This document shows positions 27,575-36,367 of a DNA stretch of 64,000 nucleotides, in pieces. The stretch covers positions 62,001 to 126,000 of the forward strand of contig WTGP01000026.1 of assembly GCA_011523505.1 (NCBI GenBank), given 5' to 3'. The translations under genes and the position numbers were made by a program. Each line of letters opens with the position of its first letter. Within the stretch, counting starts at the first letter, position 1. This DNA comes from Gammaproteobacteria bacterium (GTDB taxonomy: Bacteria > Pseudomonadota > Gammaproteobacteria > Steroidobacterales > Foliamicaceae). A model generated the notes under the pieces. The model had not been told where the DNA came from. It did not search any database and saw only the letters and a list, made by a program, of their open reading frames with translations.

Positions 27575-28561
27575 CTAATTTGGCCGTTCAGTTTCGGGCC
27601 AAAGGAGAAGCGGTGATACGTCGTCGAGCAGGCGGGTAAGCGCTCGGGGGCGGTACTTCTCCAGCAGCGCAAACAGGATGGCGGCCGTTTCGGCGTCGGG
27701 CTGTCCGGACCAGTCCGACGGCCTGAAATGCATCTGGAACGCCGTGAGCACGGCCTGCGTCCGTGGATCGTGCTCGCCGGTCTCGTCCACGTCGTAGCCA
27801 TAGGCACTTAGGGCCCGCTGGATTAGCGCCAGGGTTGGCGGCTGCGCCTCGAAGCGTTCCCGGTACCGGTCCACGGTGTCGTCGTCGTGCCAGGCCCCGA
27901 TGCCGCGTTCGTATAGCCTGCGCCAGGGGAATGTCGGGCCGGGGTCCAGCCTGCGATCGGGCGCAATGTCGGAATGGCCGACAATGTCGGCCGGGTCGAT
28001 GCGGGGATGGCGCTCGAGGATGTCGAGCACGAGTTCGATGACGAGATCGATCTGTTCCGCGTCGAAATCGTAAAATTCGCAGCGATCTTCCGGCGGGTCC
28101 GGTTCAGTGCCCAGGGGCACCGGGGAGCAAGCCGACCGATTCACGATTTCGATGCCGATGGAACTGGCATTGAGTGCGTCGTCGCCGTTCCAATGGCTGC
28201 GTCCGGCATGCCAGGCGCGGTGTTCCTCGTCGACGAGCCGGTATACCCGAAGCCGCCGGTGCGGATAGGTCGGGTCACCGTTTTCCGGAACCAGGTAGTG
28301 CGCGCTGACGGGACGCTCCCCGCGTTCGGTCAGCATGCGCATCGAACGAGCGAAGTCGACACTCGTGAAATGCATGACAAGGTGCTCGATGCGGCTGCTC
28401 TGGTTCTCGGACGCCACATCGACGAAGCGCAGGGGAGTGCAGGCGAGAAGGGCGAACGCGGTCAGGAAAGCAACGGCCGCTGTGCGCGCCAGCGTGACAA
28501 AAGGGTTCGGGTTGCCCGCAGGCAACGTGCCCGGCGTGATCGGCGCAACCGTGCCGATCAC
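27575..28561 (-). CDS. N-acetylmuramoyl-L-alanine amidase, AmiD-like lipoprotein
   Basis: The start is GTG 28561, overlapping the stop of the GST gene (GTGA); no ATG precedes the domain. The 328-residue product has a hydrophobic segment ending in a lipobox-like LLAC (Cys41). An Amidase_2 domain follows, with zinc-ligand contexts LVMHFTS, HWNG...SIGIEIVN and GHSDIAPDRRLDPGP. A C-terminal peptidoglycan-binding domain is present (LIQRALSAYGYDVDETGEHDPRTQAVLTAFQ). It would cleave murein amide bonds from the outer-membrane face. The start codon lies in a 9-base inverted repeat. Confidence 0.88.
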   Translation of the reverse strand: MIGTVAPITPGTLPAGNPNPFVTLARTAAVAFLTAFALLACTPLRFVDVASENQSSRIEHLVMHFTSVDFARSMRMLTERGERPVSAHYLVPENGDPTYPHRRLRVYRLVDEEHRAWHAGRSHWNGDDALNASSIGIEIVNRSACSPVPLGTEPDPPEDRCEFYDFDAEQIDLVIELVLDILERHPRIDPADIVGHSDIAPDRRLDPGPTFPWRRLYERGIGAWHDDDTVDRYRERFEAQPPTLALIQRALSAYGYDVDETGEHDPRTQAVLTAFQMHFRPSDWSGQPDAETAAILFALLEKYRPRALTRLLDDVSPLLLWPETERPN

Positions 28562-28562
28562 T
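28537..28562. repeat. Inverted repeat covering the amidase start codon
   Basis: GTGATCGGC (28537-28545) and GCCGATCAC (28554-28562) are perfect inverse copies separated by 8 bases. On the amidase message the GTG start is in the stem, so folding could limit initiation; coding for VIGTVAPIT may also explain it. Confidence 0.5.
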
Positions 28563-29136
28563 TCCCTTTGGGTCTGAACACCGTCGCCACGATGCCGTCG
28601 AGCCGGTTGCAGCGGTCCATCCAGGCCCGCACGTGTGGAAACGGGCCGTAGTCGATCGCCTGCCCGTGCCGGCCGAGCAGGTACGGGGCAATGGCGAAAT
28701 CCACGATGGACAGCTCGCCTAGGACGAATTCCCGCCCCTTGAGCTGACCGTTGAGGACTCCGATATTGAGTTCGACGTCCTTCTCGGCAGTTTTGCTCTT
28801 GGCGCGCACCGCGATGACCGTATTGATAAGGTGGAACGCCTGCCAGTAGAGCCAGCGGTCGCAGTCCGCCCGTCCACCGGGATCGCTGGGCAGCATGCCG
28901 GTTTCCGGGTGCAGCGTGGCGAGATAGCAGAGGATCGCATTCGACTCCCAAAGGCAGAAATCGCCGTCCACCAACAGCGGAGCCTTGCCCATCGGGTTCA
29001 TGCGCCGATAGGCCTCCGTCCTGTTCTCCTGTTCGCGGAACCCCATCGAGTGGATCTCGACCGGGAGGCCGAAGTGCTTGATGAACGCCTCGACCTTGCG
29101 GTTGTTGGGTGTCGGCGAGAACGAATAGAGCTTCAC
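28558..29136 (-). CDS. Glutathione S-transferase family protein
   Basis: The GTG at 29136 follows a GGAAGA ribosome site and begins VKLYSFSPTPNNRKVEAF, the normal thioredoxin-fold start. The upstream extension in the track is not needed. The 192-residue product has MNPMGKAPLLVDGDFCLWESNAILCYLA (cis-proline and the Glu-Ser glutathione contact) followed by an all-helical C-terminal domain with DFAIAPYL. It belongs to a theta/beta-like bacterial group, and the substrate is unknown. It is coupled to the amidase gene by a four-base overlap. Confidence 0.87.
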   Translation of the reverse strand: MKLYSFSPTPNNRKVEAFIKHFGLPVEIHSMGFREQENRTEAYRRMNPMGKAPLLVDGDFCLWESNAILCYLATLHPETGMLPSDPGGRADCDRWLYWQAFHLINTVIAVRAKSKTAEKDVELNIGVLNGQLKGREFVLGELSIVDFAIAPYLLGRHGQAIDYGPFPHVRAWMDRCNRLDGIVATVFRPKGK

Positions 29137-29156
29137 TCGGAATCTTCCCCCGACTG

Positions 29157-29807
29157 CTAATCGCTGGCGGCCTGCTCTGCGTATTCGGCTCTCCAAGCTT
29201 CCTTTACCTTGCGCGAGCGCTCGATCAAGGGTGTGAACTTATCGTGATCCACGTCCCGCTGGAAGAGCTTTTCGATATAAACCATGGCCGTTATGGGGGA
29301 CTCGGCCCAGTGGATATAGCGCCATCCCTCCGGCTTCTTGCGCATGACCGCGCTCACTCGGACGTCCTCTCCTATCGGGGGGCGGCCCCGCATCTTCATT
29401 TCGAAATGCATGTACCAGGCGGCAATAGCCAGGTCATCGGCGATGATCTTGACTGAAATGTCTCGCATCTCCTCGCGCAGACCTTCCATCACCGGGCTCG
29501 GGAGGGGTGGAGAAAGATAGGCCTTCAGCGGCTCCCAGCCGATGAACCAGCCGTCCTGCTCCTCGGCAAGGTAGAAGGGCACCTCTTCGTCGGGGTCCCA
29601 AAGTTCCAGGACTGTTCGGTAGTCCTGCGAGTTCCATCGTTCCGCGGTCTCGTGAACGAGCGCCTTTACGGCCTCGATATCGTCCTGCTCGGCGGCATGG
29701 GCCGAGTGAATGGCAAGTGCGGTCATGGTCAACGCCACCCCCAATGCAAAATTCGCCCGCAGCGACGCTAACACAGTTGAAGACACAATCACCTCTCTTG
29801 CAGTCAC
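29157..29807 (-). CDS. Exported NTF2-like (SnoaL/DUF4440-type) protein
   Basis: A 216-residue protein with a signal peptide ending at AHA (about residue 38) and an NTF2-like cone fold pattern: VKALVHETAERWNSQDYRTVLELWDPDEEV, ending with GWRYIHWAESP. Such domains occur in ketosteroid-isomerase-like enzymes and in binding proteins. No catalytic residue set is clear, so the function is open. The GTG start shares one base with the stop of the gene before it (TAGTG). Confidence 0.7.
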   Translation of the reverse strand: MTAREVIVSSTVLASLRANFALGVALTMTALAIHSAHAAEQDDIEAVKALVHETAERWNSQDYRTVLELWDPDEEVPFYLAEEQDGWFIGWEPLKAYLSPPLPSPVMEGLREEMRDISVKIIADDLAIAAWYMHFEMKMRGRPPIGEDVRVSAVMRKKPEGWRYIHWAESPITAMVYIEKLFQRDVDHDKFTPLIERSRKVKEAWRAEYAEQAASD

Positions 29808-30514
29808 TAGTACTCCTCATCGTATTCGATCAGGTCGAAATGGGCGTTCATGTATCCGCCCACGGTAATCTTGACGAAAAGGAACCCGTCCGGAGTGCAC
29901 CACACGTCCTCGGTCGGGTGATAATCGAGCAGGAACCGGTAATGGTCGGTTTCGAACGTCCCGGCCGGCACGGTGATCTCTTCGCGCCCTACGTATTCCA
30001 GGTCGAAATCGGTGGTGCACAGGTTGGGTCCGGAGCATCCGTCGTGTTCGCGTGAAGACATCAGCACGCCGCGGCACGGTTGCGGGTTCTGTTTCGAGGA
30101 GTGGATGAAGCGGGCGCAGTGGATCGCGTCGCAGGACACGGGATGCGCTCCAAAGGACAGCGGCGGCGTGGTTAGATCCATGCGCTGGCTCGTGCGTCCG
30201 GTCGTGACATTGACGGCTTCGCACTCGGCTCCGCCGTCCGTGAAACGGAACCAGCCGCTGCCGAGAAACTTGCCGCTCTGGTGCAAACGGACAAAACAGT
30301 CCAGCGGACGGTAATCAGGGTCGGTCGTATAGACCGTTTCCCGCAAGACGGACCGGTCGGCGACCACACCCGGTTCGATTTCGCAATGCGCCCGCAGGGT
30401 GCGCTGGCCGTCCTCGTGGAAGGTGACCGACCACCATTCCCGCCCGAAATCGCGCCGTTCTCCCTCCGGATCAAAAATATAGGCGATTTTGCCTCGTACG
30501 TTTCGATGTTTCAT
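29807..30514 (-). CDS. Conserved protein of unknown function
   Basis: A 235-residue soluble protein without a signal peptide, rich in beta-strand-type sequence and acidic residues. Its C-terminus is SDYHPTEDVW...KITVGGYMNAHFDLIEYDEEY-like. Three cysteines cluster around residues 130-165. It resembles lipid- or ester-related beta-barrel proteins of the DUF3108 kind only in general pattern, and I do not recognise the family. It is translationally linked to the NTF2-like gene, so the two may act together. Confidence 0.62.
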   Translation of the reverse strand: MKHRNVRGKIAYIFDPEGERRDFGREWWSVTFHEDGQRTLRAHCEIEPGVVADRSVLRETVYTTDPDYRPLDCFVRLHQSGKFLGSGWFRFTDGGAECEAVNVTTGRTSQRMDLTTPPLSFGAHPVSCDAIHCARFIHSSKQNPQPCRGVLMSSREHDGCSGPNLCTTDFDLEYVGREEITVPAGTFETDHYRFLLDYHPTEDVWCTPDGFLFVKITVGGYMNAHFDLIEYDEEY

Positions 30515-30610
30515 TCCGCAAACCTAGCACAGTAATGTTGACGGGGCGTGTTTAAGGCATCATGTGAGCTCGCCTCAGGGACTCCCCTCTACCAGATCTC
30601 TCCGGGAAAA

Positions 30611-32542
30611 ATGCGCAAGCGGCAACAGGCACGGTTCGGTGCGGGCATAACGCGGCGCGACTTCGTCAACGGGGTGGCGGCCGGCGCCGGCACCGCTCTC
30701 ACGGCGGGCGCTGCTTCGGCCTATGGGCAGGCGGTATCCGATCCGCTGGTGCTGTCGCTTGGCGACGACTGGTACGGCTACGGCGGGGTCGGACCCTACC
30801 GTCATTCGCACGGCAACTCCCCGGAAGTCGTGGAAGCGGCGCATCGCATTCTCGACGGTCGCTTCCCGGTCGATTTGGACCAGCTGGAATCGGTCGAGGA
30901 ATACGATCTGGCGATCGTGGGGGGAGGGATGGCCGGCCTGGGCGCTGCGCTTGAGTTCTCACTCAGGCGCGGGAACGGTCAGACCTGCATCCTGCTGGAC
31001 AACCATCCCATGATCGGCGGCGAGGCCAAGGAAAACGAGTTCCTGGTGAACGGTGAACGGCTGATTGCGCCGCAGGGAGCGAACGGTTTCTTCGTGCCGG
31101 ATGCGCCGGGCGACTTGAGCGCCGCCCGAGGGGACCCGTATTACTACGCCGAGCTTGGCATTCCGCGGGAGTTCACGTTCGCCTCCTGGCCAGAAGACAA
31201 GAAGCCCCTGCGTTTTTGCCGCGACAACTACGGCTACCTGGTAGTCGGACTGCAACGCAACGCCAGCGTGGGACACTTCTTCGAAGATGGAGGCGGCGGC
31301 GAGGGCTCCTGGGCCGTCGACATGTTCCACAATCGGCTTGCCGACACTCCGCTTGGGGAAGCATCGCGAAAAAGCCTGATGGCGTGGTTCGAGTCCGGCG
31401 CCGCCCGCCGTTTCGATTCGCCGGATCGGGCGCGGCGGGCGCTCGACACGATGTCTTACGAGCAGTTTCTCCGCGACGAACTGGACCTGGGCGAGGAGGG
31501 GATCCGTTACGCGGACCTGTTCCTCGCTTCCGCCTGCGGCCTTGGGAGCGACTGCGTGTCGGCCTATGCCGCATACCAGATGCCCATGCCCGGACTGTTC
31601 GGCCCCATGCCGGACGGCATGCGGCGGGTCTCGTTTCCCGGCGGAAACTCCGGGTTCGTCCGGTACTTTCTCAAGCGGCTGGTCCCGGACTCGATCCGGG
31701 GCGGGTCCAGCTTCGAGGACATCATCACAATGCCGGTGAACACGGCCGCGCTGGACCGGCCGGGCCAGCCGATCCGCATGCGCACGAACGCTACCGCAGT
31801 TCATGTCTCGCATGAAGGCGCCGCGGCAGACGCGGGTTCCGTTGCCGTGATCTACACGCGCAACGGGGGCTACCACGGCATCCGGGCGAAGGCGGTCGTG
31901 ATGGCTACGGGGAACTGGATCAATCGGTTGATCGTGCGCGATATGCCGCCTTCGTACCGGGAGGCCTGCGCAAGCTTCCTGCATGCGCCCTTCCTGGTGG
32001 CCAACGTGGCCCTGACGAATTGGCGCTTTCTCTACCGGCTCGGCATTACCGCCGCGATCTGGGACCGGCAGGAAGACGGATTCGGCTTCACCTGCAATAT
32101 CCGCAACCCGATGCAGGTGGGCGACTACAGGCCGCCGCTTGATCCCGACAAGCCGGCCGTCCTGTCTTTCTATACGCCCTTTCATTCGCCCGGCCTCGAC
32201 CCGAAGGTGCAGGTCACGCTGGGCCGGGCGGAACTGCTCGGCGCCTCCTATCCCGAATACGAGGCACGGATCCACCGTCAGATGATGCGTCTGTTCGCCG
32301 CCGCCGGATTCGAGCCGGCGAAGGATGTTGCGGGCCTCATACTCAATCGCTGGGGGCATGCGTATTCGGTGCCGTATCCCGGGTTTTACGGCGGCGCGAA
32401 CGGCACGGCGCCGCGCGATACGCTTCGGAAGAACTACGGGCGCATCGCGTTCGCGCACTCCGAACTCGACGGCAATCAGCATTACGGGCCGGCCGCCGAC
32501 GAAGGCCGCCGGGCGTACCGTCAATTGGCGGACGCGCTTTGA
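30611..32542 (+). CDS. Tat-exported FAD-dependent oxidoreductase
   Basis: The start is ATG 30611. The track start 63 bases earlier adds a non-signal extension. The 643-residue product has a twin-arginine signal (ITRRDFVNGVAAGAG, RR at 15-16). An FAD-binding Rossmann motif follows at about residues 100-112 (YDLAIVGGGMAGLGAA). The late segment KAVVMATGNWINRLI is typical of flavin amine-oxidase-like or FAD/NAD(P) proteins. It would act as a folded flavoprotein in the periplasm. The substrate is unknown. It lies next to the SDR of the left catabolic arm but on the opposite strand, ending 16 bases from it. Confidence 0.8.
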   Translation: MRKRQQARFGAGITRRDFVNGVAAGAGTALTAGAASAYGQAVSDPLVLSLGDDWYGYGGVGPYRHSHGNSPEVVEAAHRILDGRFPVDLDQLESVEEYDLAIVGGGMAGLGAALEFSLRRGNGQTCILLDNHPMIGGEAKENEFLVNGERLIAPQGANGFFVPDAPGDLSAARGDPYYYAELGIPREFTFASWPEDKKPLRFCRDNYGYLVVGLQRNASVGHFFEDGGGGEGSWAVDMFHNRLADTPLGEASRKSLMAWFESGAARRFDSPDRARRALDTMSYEQFLRDELDLGEEGIRYADLFLASACGLGSDCVSAYAAYQMPMPGLFGPMPDGMRRVSFPGGNSGFVRYFLKRLVPDSIRGGSSFEDIITMPVNTAALDRPGQPIRMRTNATAVHVSHEGAAADAGSVAVIYTRNGGYHGIRAKAVVMATGNWINRLIVRDMPPSYREACASFLHAPFLVANVALTNWRFLYRLGITAAIWDRQEDGFGFTCNIRNPMQVGDYRPPLDPDKPAVLSFYTPFHSPGLDPKVQVTLGRAELLGASYPEYEARIHRQMMRLFAAAGFEPAKDVAGLILNRWGHAYSVPYPGFYGGANGTAPRDTLRKNYGRIAFAHSELDGNQHYGPAADEGRRAYRQLADAL

Positions 32543-32557
32543 GCTGAGCCCGCGTCG

Positions 32558-33313
32558 TCAGACGCGGTCGGATCGGCCGCCGTCCATCGTGATATTGGCG
32601 CCGACGACGAACCGCGCCCGGCGCGAACAGAGGAACACCACCACGTTTGCAATCTCTTGCGGCGTAGCCATGCGGCCCAGCGGGATCTCTTCGGCCTTCC
32701 TGCGAACGTATTCGGGGTCTTCCGCCTCCAGTTGTGCCCAGATCCCGTCTTCGGACCAGGTCGGGCCGGGCGAGACCACATTGACCCGGACGCCGCCGGT
32801 CGCGAGCTCGTGTGAGAGACCCTTGGCGATGTGCGCCAGCGCAGCTTTGGTTGCCCCGTAGGCGTCCCGCTTGCGCGACGTAGCGGCCGAGGTCGAGCCG
32901 ATGACGACAACGGCGGCGTCGCCGGATTCCCGGGCGGAGTCCTCGAGGTGCGGGGCAACGAAATCGACGATGCGGCTCAGCGCGGCGATCTCGACTTGAA
33001 AGTTGCTCTGCCAAGCTTCTTCGGTGTCGCCGGCGGCCATGGCACTGGCGTTGAGCACGAGCAGGTCGAGGCCGCCCAGGCGGGCGATGGCCTGGTCCAG
33101 CCACTCCAGCGTCGAGCCGGATTCCTCCAGGTCCACGGCCGTGCCCTGAACCGCGGCCGAGGAAGCGCTGCCCGACGGCGGCGTGGCGGACAGCGAACGG
33201 GCGCAGTACTCGACACGGCACCCTTCGGAAGCCAGTCCTTCGACGATGGCGCGTCCTATGCCGCGGGAGCCGCCGGTGACGATTGCCCGCGATTGGCCGA
33301 GGTTCAGGTCCAT
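32558..33313 (-). CDS. Short-chain dehydrogenase/reductase (left arm)
   Basis: A 251-residue SDR with TGGSRGIGRA for NAD(P) binding, LNASAMAAG in place of NNAG, active-site Ser (IGSTSA) and YxxxK as YGATKAALA, then VSPGPT. It likely oxidises or reduces a hydroxyl/keto group in the cytoplasm. It is the last gene of the GntR-led minus-strand operon, 36 bases after the nucleoside phosphorylase-like gene. A second SDR lies in the divergent arm, so two separate redox steps may exist in the pathway. Confidence 0.88.
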   Translation of the reverse strand: MDLNLGQSRAIVTGGSRGIGRAIVEGLASEGCRVEYCARSLSATPPSGSASSAAVQGTAVDLEESGSTLEWLDQAIARLGGLDLLVLNASAMAAGDTEEAWQSNFQVEIAALSRIVDFVAPHLEDSARESGDAAVVVIGSTSAATSRKRDAYGATKAALAHIAKGLSHELATGGVRVNVVSPGPTWSEDGIWAQLEAEDPEYVRRKAEEIPLGRMATPQEIANVVVFLCSRRARFVVGANITMDGGRSDRV

Positions 33314-33349
33314 TTCGGTTGTGTCCGGGCGGCCGAGGTCGAGGGCCCC

Positions 33350-34099
33350 TCAGGCCGGATCGACCTGCTTCAGGGCTTCAAGGGCGATGGAGATGAGCGT
33401 GCGCTCGGCTTCGGCGTGCTCCCGCTTGCCGATTTTCTGCTTCCTCAGGCTGTTGACGGTGGATGCGCACATGCTTCCCGCCTTGCAACCCAGGGCCTTG
33501 CCGACCGTAAGAATCGCGGACGTCTCCATGTCGACGGCCAGCACGTCCTGCCCGGCCAGTCGTTCCAGGTTATTGCGAACCCGGTCTTCGGTGTCTTCGT
33601 CCAGCGCGAACATGTCCTGGTAGAAACCGTCGAAACTCGCAAAGGCGCCGACATGGTGGGTGGCCTCGCGCCGCGACGCCGCGCGGGTCAGGGCGCTCAC
33701 CAGCCCGGGATCGGCGCTGGAGTTTCCGGCGCCGTGAGCGTATGCGGAGGACGTGCCTTCGAACGACCTGGCGTTCCGGGCGATGATCATGTCGCCGATG
33801 TTGACGGGAGAGAGCCCGATGCTGGTGCCTATGCGCAGGAATACCGAAGCGCCCAGGTTGGCCAGTTCGTGCAGCACGATCGCGGCGATGGGGGAGCCCA
33901 TCCCGAACGCCGACAAGGTGATCCGTGTGTCCCCGTACATCCCGGTCACGGTAGCGAGCCCGCGGTTGACCGGCATCGCCTCCACGTCGCTCAGGTATTG
34001 ACTGAAACGGGGCACCCGGCCCGGGTCGCCCAGCAGAATGACCCGTTCGGCCACCTGCTCGGCGCTGCATCCGATGTACCAGGCCTTTCGCGAATTCAT
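33350..34099 (-). CDS. Nucleoside phosphorylase family enzyme (uridine/purine phosphorylase-like)
   Basis: A 249-residue PNP/UDP-family protein. VILLGDPGRVPRFSQYL gives the phosphate-binding Gly/Asp-Pro-Gly-Arg motif. IGTSIGLSPVNIGDMIIA is the usual core strand, and VDMETSAILTVGKALG carries the ribose-binding Met-Glu. These enzymes split a nucleoside with phosphate to base and sugar 1-phosphate. It lies six bases after the PfkB kinase gene, which suits a route that handles both the base and the sugar. Substrate class (uridine, inosine, modified nucleoside) cannot be read from the sequence. Confidence 0.87.
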   Translation of the reverse strand: MNSRKAWYIGCSAEQVAERVILLGDPGRVPRFSQYLSDVEAMPVNRGLATVTGMYGDTRITLSAFGMGSPIAAIVLHELANLGASVFLRIGTSIGLSPVNIGDMIIARNARSFEGTSSAYAHGAGNSSADPGLVSALTRAASRREATHHVGAFASFDGFYQDMFALDEDTEDRVRNNLERLAGQDVLAVDMETSAILTVGKALGCKAGSMCASTVNSLRKQKIGKREHAEAERTLISIALEALKQVDPA

Positions 34100-34105
34100 A
34101 TCCCG

Positions 34106-34960
34106 CTACCCATATGAGCGTTCCCGTAACAGCGATGCGGCCGCGTCGATGCCGCTCGCGACAACGGTCCGCAAGTCCGATTCTCCGGCAAGCAGCGCCG
34201 CCAGGCAGCCGCCCGCCAAAGTATCGCCGGCGCCCGAGGCATCGTCGAAGGACAGGGGTTCCACGTCCACCCGAACCGTGATGCCGTCCCATTCCGCCTG
34301 GACGGCATCGCCACCGGCGGTTTCCACGATCACGGGCCGGCGGTGCCCAGGAGTTGCCGCCAGCCCTTCATCGACCCACTCGCGCTCCTGGCGATTGCAA
34401 AAGATGTAGTCGGCGCGCGCGGCCAGCGCCGTGCGAAGTTCGATCGGATACGAGAGCGGATCGTTTTTCATGACCCATGCCACCTTGCAATCGCCGTCGA
34501 TCAGGTCCAACGCCTCGCGGGCGATCCCGGGAGGCCCCACGGTGACGCACAACAAATCGGCGGCCGCGATTACCTCCTTCTGCCGGCCGGTCAGCGTCTC
34601 CCGTCCCAGCATGCCCGGATCGAACAGGCAGCCGCAACTGCCGTCCTGCTGGTAAATCATGAAACACACGGGCGTGTTGCCCGGCTTAATCGTCGCGATC
34701 GCTTCCACGCCGACGCCGTCGCCTTCGGCCCAGGAAGTGAACAGCTCGCCGTGATGATCCGCGCCCACCCAGGTCACGACGGAAACTTCAATGCCTTCCC
34801 TGGCGATCGGGCGGGCCACATAAAGCGGGCAACCGCCCGGGCGGGGAAAGGCGTCGGCGGGGCGCTGCCGGATCATGACCGTGCGGTCACCCGAAAAAAA
34901 ACCGTCGAGCACCGCGGGAAAGTCGATCGACGCATATCCGATCACCGCCACCCTGTTCAC
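34106..34960 (-). CDS. PfkB-family sugar or nucleoside kinase
   Basis: A 284-residue ribokinase-fold protein with the C-terminal PfkB signature DDASGAGDTLAGGCLAA (catalytic Asp in GAGD) and an N-terminal YASIDFPAVLDGFFSGD. It phosphorylates a sugar, nucleoside or related alcohol using ATP. Its start overlaps the isochorismatase-like gene by four bases and its stop is six bases from the nucleoside phosphorylase gene. The pairing with a phosphorylase suggests a nucleoside or ribosyl substrate, but this is inferred. Confidence 0.87.
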   Translation of the reverse strand: MNRVAVIGYASIDFPAVLDGFFSGDRTVMIRQRPADAFPRPGGCPLYVARPIAREGIEVSVVTWVGADHHGELFTSWAEGDGVGVEAIATIKPGNTPVCFMIYQQDGSCGCLFDPGMLGRETLTGRQKEVIAAADLLCVTVGPPGIAREALDLIDGDCKVAWVMKNDPLSYPIELRTALAARADYIFCNRQEREWVDEGLAATPGHRRPVIVETAGGDAVQAEWDGITVRVDVEPLSFDDASGAGDTLAGGCLAALLAGESDLRTVVASGIDAAASLLRERSYG

Positions 34961-35532
34961 GACAGCAGCCTGACGCCCTCTTCAAGCGGCACGACCCAGC
35001 CCAGGTAGCGTTCGATGTCCTCCAGCGATGCGTCCGCCAGGTGCGGGCGATTGGAGTTGACGGCGTCGCGCACGACGTGGCAGCGATACCCCAGCGAGAA
35101 AGCATCCTGAACCGTCGCCCGCACGCACACGTTTGCCTTGACGCCGCCGATTACAAGTGTTCCTACGTTGAGTTCGCGCAGCAGCAGGTCAAGGTCGGTG
35201 GCCTGAAATGCGCTCATGCGCCGTTTCGGCAGCAGGATTTCGCCCTGGCCCCGGGGCGAGAAGCCCTCGACCAACTGCGAATCGAATTCGCCGTCCACAC
35301 AATGGACCGGGAGCTTGGCCTGCTCGAAGTCGGTCAGCCCGGGCCGGTGCCGCTCGGCTACGAAAATGACGGGGCGTTGCGCATTTCTGGCGCTTCGAAG
35401 CAACGCCCGCAGAGCGGGGAGCAACTCGGCGCTTTCGGAATAGTAGTTCTGACCGTCTTCATGAAAGAAGGAATTCTGCAGGTCGATGAGCAACAGCGCG
35501 ACGGCTGTGGCGTTTCCCATGTGCTCGCTCAC
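34957..35532 (-). CDS. Isochorismatase-family cysteine hydrolase
   Basis: A 191-residue cysteine hydrolase with the Asp-Lys-Cys triad: Asp17 in LLLIDLQNSF, Lys103 in LLPKRRMSAFQ and Cys136 in GGVKANVCVRATVQDAF. Relatives hydrolyse isochorismate, nicotinamide, carbamates or ureido compounds. GTG 35532 overlaps the GntR stop (GTGA); ATG 35520 is an alternative. Within a nucleoside-type operon it could cleave an amide or ureido group on the released base. That role is inference. Confidence 0.88.
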   Translation of the reverse strand: MSEHMGNATAVALLLIDLQNSFFHEDGQNYYSESAELLPALRALLRSARNAQRPVIFVAERHRPGLTDFEQAKLPVHCVDGEFDSQLVEGFSPRGQGEILLPKRRMSAFQATDLDLLLRELNVGTLVIGGVKANVCVRATVQDAFSLGYRCHVVRDAVNSNRPHLADASLEDIERYLGWVVPLEEGVRLLS

Positions 35533-36323
35533 GAAGACTTGCGCGGGTCGTTCGGCTCTCTTTCATGGTACAGCACCGACAGCGGATTCGAGCGCACCAG
35601 GCGAGCGTCGTACGTATAGCAATCCTGAAGATAGACGGCTTCGATCAGCTCGATGAGATTGCCTCTTTGATCGAAGCTCTTTCGATGCACGAGCATTACC
35701 GCGGACGGCAGCTCGATGCCAAGCTGTTCGGCTTCCTTGTCGGTGGCCAGACGGACGTTGATGGTTTCGTCGGCATGGTCAATCTCGAGTCCGGCTTCAT
35801 CGAAGGTCTTGTAAAGCGAGAAATCCGAATCCGCCACGCGGCTGTCAGGTCCTGTCAGCGCCGCCACGTCCGCGGCAATGCGCATGGGCACGAGCGCCGT
35901 ATGTATGGCCCACGGCAGGCCATCGACATAGCGGATTCGCTCCAGCAGCAATGCCGGCTCGTCGCAGCCGTACTGCAGGGCCTCGCTACGGTCAAGCTGC
36001 CGCTGTTCCATCAGGCGGTGCGAAGGGACCCGTCCCTGGCGCCGCACGGTTTCCGAGAAACCGCGCAGGTAGCCGGGAGAGCGGTGCAGGGCAGGGCGCG
36101 ACACGAAGGTTCCCACGCCCTGGCGACGCTGCAGCAGCCCTTCGGCGAGCAACACGTCGATGGCCTTTACGACCGTGCCCCGGCTCACGCCGAACTTGAG
36201 GCAGAGTTGCGCCTCGCTGGGCAACAGGTCGCCCGGCACCCATCTGCCCGCGCGAATGCCGTCACGAAGCTCATCGGCCAGGACCGCGTAGCGCGGTTTT
36301 CCTGCGTTCCGGTGTGGGGTCAT
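35529..36323 (-). CDS. GntR-family regulator with UTRA domain (HutC subfamily)
   Basis: The start is ATG 36323 rather than the TTG at 36359. The 264-residue product has an N-terminal GntR winged helix (LPSEAQLCLKFGVSRGTVVKAIDVLLAEGLLQRRQGVGTFV). A UTRA ligand-binding domain follows from about residue 95 to the end (LLLERIRYVDGLPWAIHT...LIEAVYLQD). UTRA proteins sense small ligands, often sugar phosphates or amino-acid breakdown products. It heads the minus-strand operon and faces a TonB receptor gene across a 140-base region with a palindromic operator, so it probably controls both arms. Confidence 0.92.
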   Translation of the reverse strand: MTPHRNAGKPRYAVLADELRDGIRAGRWVPGDLLPSEAQLCLKFGVSRGTVVKAIDVLLAEGLLQRRQGVGTFVSRPALHRSPGYLRGFSETVRRQGRVPSHRLMEQRQLDRSEALQYGCDEPALLLERIRYVDGLPWAIHTALVPMRIAADVAALTGPDSRVADSDFSLYKTFDEAGLEIDHADETINVRLATDKEAEQLGIELPSAVMLVHRKSFDQRGNLIELIEAVYLQDCYTYDARLVRSNPLSVLYHEREPNDPRKSS

Positions 36324-36367
36324 CGGGAGTATTCCTCGTGTGGAACTGCGATTGTGCAAATGACTAC

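Noticed and set aside
27529-27807. 92-aa minus-strand ORF after the tRNA
   Set aside because: Shadow of the peptidoglycan-binding end of the amidase gene in another frame.
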